This document shows positions 41,357-44,795 of a DNA stretch of 44,795 nt, in pieces. The notes beneath the pieces are model-generated. The model was not told the origin of the DNA and made no database searches. It saw only the letters and a list, made by a program, of their open reading frames with translations. Within the stretch, counting starts at the first letter, position 1; each line of letters starts with the position of its first letter. Position numbers and translations under genes: made by a program. The stretch spans positions 1-44,795 of the forward strand of contig NZ_JAILMR010000112.1 of assembly GCF_024692365.1 (NCBI RefSeq), read 5' to 3'. This stretch comes from Ruminococcus sp. GTDB lineage: Bacteria > Bacillota > Clostridia > Oscillospirales > Ruminococcaceae.

Positions 41357-42868
41357 ATGCTTGAGACCATCGAACAACGAAAGACCAGAAAAGCCGATGC
41401 AATGAATGAGCTTAATACCATGAGGAATGAGCTAATCGACCTTGCGAACGCTGTTAAAGCCGCTAAGATACCTGTTATCATCACGATAGACGGTTGGTCT
41501 GCGGCAGGAAAGGGCTCTCAGATAGCCAAGCTTATAAAGTATATGGATCCCCGTTTTTATGATGTTGAGTCGATACGTACTCCGAATGAGCTGGAACTTC
41601 GCAAGCCGTGGCTTCACCGTTTCTGGCAGAGGCTGCCTAAAGCAGGGGAGTTCCTGATACTGGACGGCAGTTGGTACAGGGATACCGTTAATGCCTATAT
41701 GTTCGATGAGATAACGAAATCGCAGTACAAGGACAGAATAGAAGATATTAACACCTTTGAACGTCAGCTGGCGGACGATGGTTATCTTATCATCAAATTC
41801 TTCCTGCATATAACCAAAGACGAGCAGACAAAGCGTTTGCAGAAGCTTTCAAGCTCCGAGATAACCCGCTGGCGCGTTAATCCGCAGGATATCATCAATA
41901 ACGAGAACTATGAGAAGTTCTTCAAGCGCTATGACAAGACCCTGATGCGCACCAATACCGAATTTGCGCCGTGGCATATCATTGCGGCGAATGATAAGGT
42001 AACAGCTCAGTTCTCTATTATGATGACGGTTACTAATGCTATCAAGGGTGCCTGCGTTGCTGCCGAGAACGGTGATAAGTTTATTGATAAGCCAGAATTT
42101 CCAGCTATTGACTACAAAAAGCCTGAATTCAAGATGGCTAAAAGCAAGAAGCTTTCAGAGGTCGATATGACCAAGTCTCTCACTGATGAAGAATATGCGG
42201 CTAAACTGGAGAAGTATCAGACACGGCTGTTTGAACTTCAGAACCGATGCTACCAGAAAAAGATACCTGTTATCATCGCTTACGAAGGCTGGGACGCAGG
42301 CGGAAAGGGTGGAAATATCAAGCGTGTGGCTTCTGCACTTGACCCGAGAGGGTATGAAGTTAAGCCGATTGCTGCGCCTGAACCATCTGAACTGGCTAGA
42401 CATTATCTTTGGCGATTCTGGACAAGGCTCGAAAAGGACGGACATTTCACCATATTTGACCGAACGTGGTACGGTAGAGTAATGGTAGAACCTATCGAGA
42501 AAATAACTCCGCAGGAACGTGCTGATATGGCTTATCAGGAGATAAACGAGTTTGAACATCAGCTGACCGAATGGGGCGCTGTTGTTATAAAATTCTGGAT
42601 AAACATCGACAAAGACGAACAGTACCGCCGTTTTAAGGAGCGTGAGGAAACGCCTTCAAAACAGTGGAAGATAACTGAGGAGGACTGGCGTAATCGCGAA
42701 AAGTGGGACGAGTATGAAAAGGCTGTTGACCGTATGATCGAGCTGACTTCCACAAATTTTGCCCCTTGGACGATCATCGAGGGCAACGATAAAAAATATG
42801 CCCGTATCAAGGCACTAAAGACAATATGCAAGCGCCTTGAGGACAGACTTCTTGAATTGGATCACTAA
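41357..42868 (+). CDS. Two-domain PPK2, probable polyphosphate:AMP phosphotransferase
   Basis: A 503-residue protein made of two PPK2 domains. The C-terminal domain has an intact Walker A (EGWDAGGKG, residues 310-318) and FDRTWYGRVMVE (Asp368-Arg369). The N-terminal domain has DGWSAAGKG (45-53), but its matching motif reads LDGSWYRD (Asp103-Gly104), so the Arg of DRxWY is lost. Two-domain class II PPK2 enzymes phosphorylate AMP to ADP using polyphosphate, with catalysis in the C-terminal half, which fits. A strong terminator follows at 42875. Role: nucleotide recycling from polyphosphate. Confidence 0.88.
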   Translation: MLETIEQRKTRKADAMNELNTMRNELIDLANAVKAAKIPVIITIDGWSAAGKGSQIAKLIKYMDPRFYDVESIRTPNELELRKPWLHRFWQRLPKAGEFLILDGSWYRDTVNAYMFDEITKSQYKDRIEDINTFERQLADDGYLIIKFFLHITKDEQTKRLQKLSSSEITRWRVNPQDIINNENYEKFFKRYDKTLMRTNTEFAPWHIIAANDKVTAQFSIMMTVTNAIKGACVAAENGDKFIDKPEFPAIDYKKPEFKMAKSKKLSEVDMTKSLTDEEYAAKLEKYQTRLFELQNRCYQKKIPVIIAYEGWDAGGKGGNIKRVASALDPRGYEVKPIAAPEPSELARHYLWRFWTRLEKDGHFTIFDRTWYGRVMVEPIEKITPQERADMAYQEINEFEHQLTEWGAVVIKFWINIDKDEQYRRFKEREETPSKQWKITEEDWRNREKWDEYEKAVDRMIELTSTNFAPWTIIEGNDKKYARIKALKTICKRLEDRLLELDH

Positions 42869-42874
42869 TAATTT

Positions 42875-42904
42875 TGGCGGAAAAAATTTTTCCGCCATTT
42901 TTTT
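42875..42904 (+). terminator. Strong rho-independent terminator
   Basis: TGGCGGAAAAA and TTTTTCCGCCA pair, followed by a run of seven T. It ends the ppk2 transcript and abuts the candidate sigma-factor promoter. Confidence 0.88.
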
Positions 42905-42932
42905 GTAACGAATCGCGTAGATAGTTGTCTAA
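42904..42932 (+). promoter_or_regulatory. Candidate ECF-type autoregulated promoter
   Basis: TGTAAC at 42904-42909, 16-nt spacer, TGTCTAA at 42926-42932, resembling ECF -35 (AAC core) and -10 (GTC core) elements. It would drive the sigma/anti-sigma pair with a very short leader before AGGGAGG at 42941. Confidence 0.4.
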
Positions 42933-42954
42933 CAGACAGAAGGGAGGTGAGAGC

Positions 42955-43449
42955 GTGAAGGAGTTCGATGAGATATATGATAAATATGCAAGACAGGTAT
43001 ACCTGTTTTTGCTCAGACTGTGCGGCAATGAAACAACAGCGGAGGATATATTGCAGGACACGTTTCTGAAAGCCATCGAGAATTCTGATAAATTCGGGAA
43101 CAGGTGCGAGGTAACGACATGGCTTTGCAGTATCGCGAAAAATGAGTACCTGAACTATGTGAAAAGGAGAGATAACAAAAATCTGCCGATAGAGGACAGG
43201 GAGATACCCTATGACGGAGACCTTATCGTGCAGCTGGAGGACAAGGAGAAAAGTATTGCCGTACATAAGGCACTTCATGCTCTTTCTGAACCTTACCGAG
43301 AGGTATTCACCTTGCGAGTTATGGGAGAACTAAGTTTCAGGCAGATAGGTGATATCTTCGGGAAGAATGAAAACTGGGCGCGTGTGACTTTCTTCCGTGC
43401 CAAGGCAAAGCTTATAGAGAAACTAAAGGAGGACAGCTATGAAATGTAA
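42955..43449 (+). CDS. ECF-type RNA polymerase sigma factor
   Basis: A 164-residue sigma-70-family ECF factor. Region 2 is FDEIYDKYARQVYLFLLRLCGNETTAEDILQDTFLKA (written here in part: residues 4-40), with VTTWLCSIAKNEYLNYVKR completing it. Region 4 is ALSEPYREVFTLRVMGELSF then IGDIFGKNENWARVTFFRAK, a helix-turn-helix. The start is GTG at 42955 after AGGGAGG; a TTG ten codons upstream is also in frame. The last 11 nt overlap the anti-sigma gene. It probably redirects RNA polymerase to an envelope-stress or signal regulon. Confidence 0.9.
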   Translation: MKEFDEIYDKYARQVYLFLLRLCGNETTAEDILQDTFLKAIENSDKFGNRCEVTTWLCSIAKNEYLNYVKRRDNKNLPIEDREIPYDGDLIVQLEDKEKSIAVHKALHALSEPYREVFTLRVMGELSFRQIGDIFGKNENWARVTFFRAKAKLIEKLKEDSYEM

Positions 43450-44653
43450 CGTTATAAGAGATCTTCTGGCAAGCTATAATGATGATCTGCTTGAAGAGGA
43501 GACTCGAAAAGAAGTAGAAGAACACCTCGCGAAATGCGAAGAGTGCAGAAAATTAAATGAGACTTATTCTGCGGAACTGACAGCAAAAAGCGATGAGCCT
43601 ACCGAAACAGCGGGCATCAATCCTTTTAAAAAGATTAGGTGTAAGATCAAGAAAATAAAGGTCAGAGCTTTGATTGCTGTTTTGGCTGCTTCGATGATGG
43701 CTGTGGGTGCGGGAATCCTTACTGTGGGACAGGTTATAAAGAATCATATCCCAAGTTGGGAGTCCGTTTTTCAGACTATTGAAGTCAGAAAAGCGGCACA
43801 AAATCTTATTAGCGGCGATATAGAGGGATTTTACAAATATTTGTATAAAGACCTGCCTATCGACTACGATTTTAAATTAGCTTTTCGTCCTGACGGTATG
43901 TCAGAGAATAGCTTTCCTATGGTGATGTATGACAGTGAAAAGACTGTAGATAATTATATAATTGATGCGCTTAAAGAATCCTATGAAAAAGATGTCAGGG
44001 GTCATGATATAAGGATACAAGGAATAGATACAGGATATATATCTGTTGGAGAGGTTACTCAGCTTCTGACAGTAGTGTATATTGAGTTGGATGATGATCT
44101 TATTGAATTGGATTTCTATGATAAGGGCAGTTCTAAATATGGTTTTATTGCCAGTATATCAACCGGAGAAGAAGATGATGCGCATATTGCAGATGTTTAT
44201 GAAATGAATGACTTTGAAAAGGATTGTCGTTTTATCGAGTGGCTGATCGATGACAGTGATGCTGATACGGTTTTTAGTCAAGCTTTCATGACATATTCCA
44301 AGTATGAGCTGACATTTCCGGATGATGACAAGTATGCTTCTGACCCAACTGAACATCCGATTAGTTATAAGTCCAGGTATATCGATATGCTGAATGCTCT
44401 TAAAGATAAAGGTGTCGAATATGGTCAGTGTGAGAATGGTATAGTCTGGTATGACCCTGATAGCAAGCGCTTTGCTAAATCGTGGCTTGTTGAACTGAAA
44501 TATAGGGATAAAAAAGCTATAATAAGGTTCAGCGCAGAATATACCCCGGACGGAAATTTCGTTTTGACCGATACGATAGATACAATAAATGACGGTATTC
44601 CCGATGATATTCTCAATGATTTTTACAGCGCACTTAACTACATCGGAAAATAA
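43439..44653 (+). CDS. Anti-sigma factor with zinc-finger domain and extracytoplasmic domain
   Basis: A 404-residue membrane protein. The N-terminal zf-HC2 anti-sigma domain has Cys3 and the HxxxCxxC motif (His29, Cys33, Cys36 in HLAKCEEC). A single membrane helix spans about 76-98 (ALIAVLAASMMAVGAGIL). The remaining 300 residues lie outside the membrane and resemble no sensor domain I know; they are acidic and beta-strand-rich (YISVGEVTQLLTVVYIELDDD). It overlaps the sigma gene, with AAAGGAGG in the overlap region, and should hold the ECF factor inactive until a signal. Confidence 0.85.
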   Translation: MKCNVIRDLLASYNDDLLEEETRKEVEEHLAKCEECRKLNETYSAELTAKSDEPTETAGINPFKKIRCKIKKIKVRALIAVLAASMMAVGAGILTVGQVIKNHIPSWESVFQTIEVRKAAQNLISGDIEGFYKYLYKDLPIDYDFKLAFRPDGMSENSFPMVMYDSEKTVDNYIIDALKESYEKDVRGHDIRIQGIDTGYISVGEVTQLLTVVYIELDDDLIELDFYDKGSSKYGFIASISTGEEDDAHIADVYEMNDFEKDCRFIEWLIDDSDADTVFSQAFMTYSKYELTFPDDDKYASDPTEHPISYKSRYIDMLNALKDKGVEYGQCENGIVWYDPDSKRFAKSWLVELKYRDKKAIIRFSAEYTPDGNFVLTDTIDTINDGIPDDILNDFYSALNYIGK

Positions 44654-44713
44654 AACGAGTCAATCCCAAATTCTGTGTAAACTACAAATAGTGTAATAAA
44701 AGAGTATATGATG

Positions 44714-44741
44714 AGACCGATTGTGAAAGCAGTCGGTCTTA
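44714..44741 (+). terminator. Weak terminator after the anti-sigma gene
   Basis: AGACCGA (44714-44720) pairs with TCGGTCT (44733-44739), with a 12-nt loop and only TTA after it. The flank to the window end (44742-44795) holds no gene that I can see. Confidence 0.45.
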
Positions 44742-44795
44742 TCAGCATATTAGCACATGATTATATGATTGTCAAGATAAAAGTATTATTCGGGT

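Noticed and set aside
44668-44700. TTCTGTGTAAACT resembling an IS256-family terminal repeat
   Set aside because: Too short to identify, no transposase in view, and the window ends about 100 nt later.

Overview
The window reads as low-to-mid GC Firmicute (Clostridia) chromosome, most likely a Ruminococcus-type organism. Evidence: the gram-positive cluster frr-uppS-cdsA-dxr-rseP-ispG-polC, a PolC-type polymerase, a short HisG that needs HisZ, strong GGAGG ribosome-binding sites, and a large secreted protein ending in a two-repeat type I dockerin, the cohesin-binding module typical of cellulosome-forming ruminococci. Species cannot be fixed from the sequence alone. No rRNA, tRNA, CRISPR array, intact insertion sequence or prophage was seen.

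Layout. (1) 1-10742, plus strand: end of frr, then uppS, cdsA, dxr, rseP, an ADP-ribosylglycohydrolase, ispG and polC, making isoprenoid and lipid precursors plus the replicative polymerase. (2) 10802-11191: a small protein resembling CdiI-type immunity proteins. (3) 11254-21499: a histidine locus behind a near-consensus promoter whose -35 lies inside a perfect inverted repeat. It holds hisZ, hisG, hisD, hisB, hisH, hisF, hisI and hisE, interleaved with an alpha/beta hydrolase, a polysaccharide deacetylase-like protein, a methyltransferase, a DUF3795 protein, a GNAT acetyltransferase and a zinc-ribbon membrane protein. hisA and hisC are absent, and a frameshifted gene remnant lies between the deacetylase and hisB. 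(4) 21597-24366: a small membrane protein, a cysteine-rich 255-residue unknown and a cytoplasmic GH13 glycosidase. (5) 24369-26507, minus strand: two COG0523/CobW-type P-loop proteins, one fused to a DUF1980/TIGR03943-like domain, behind a perfect consensus promoter with zinc-box-like half-sites around its start.

(6) 26755-31883: a promoter, a leader of about 315 nt with a 45-codon ORF and candidate RNA structure, then a 1561-residue dockerin protein without a recognisable enzyme domain. (7) 31968-38728, minus strand: a GNAT protein, two envelope genes (a polytopic membrane protein and an orphan membrane-fusion-type lipoprotein) with their own promoters, and a lepA-(two membrane proteins)-hemW operon. 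(8) 39161-44653, plus strand: a VanY-like M15 peptidase lipoprotein, a GNAT protein, a 77-residue unknown, a two-domain PPK2 polyphosphate kinase, and an ECF sigma/anti-sigma pair overlapping by 11 nt.

The least conventional parts are the CobW/DUF1980 fusion with its candidate metal-responsive operator, the leader of the dockerin gene, the orphan CdiI-like gene, and the accessory genes embedded in the histidine locus. All promoters, operators and family names were assigned by reading the sequence; no database search was run.
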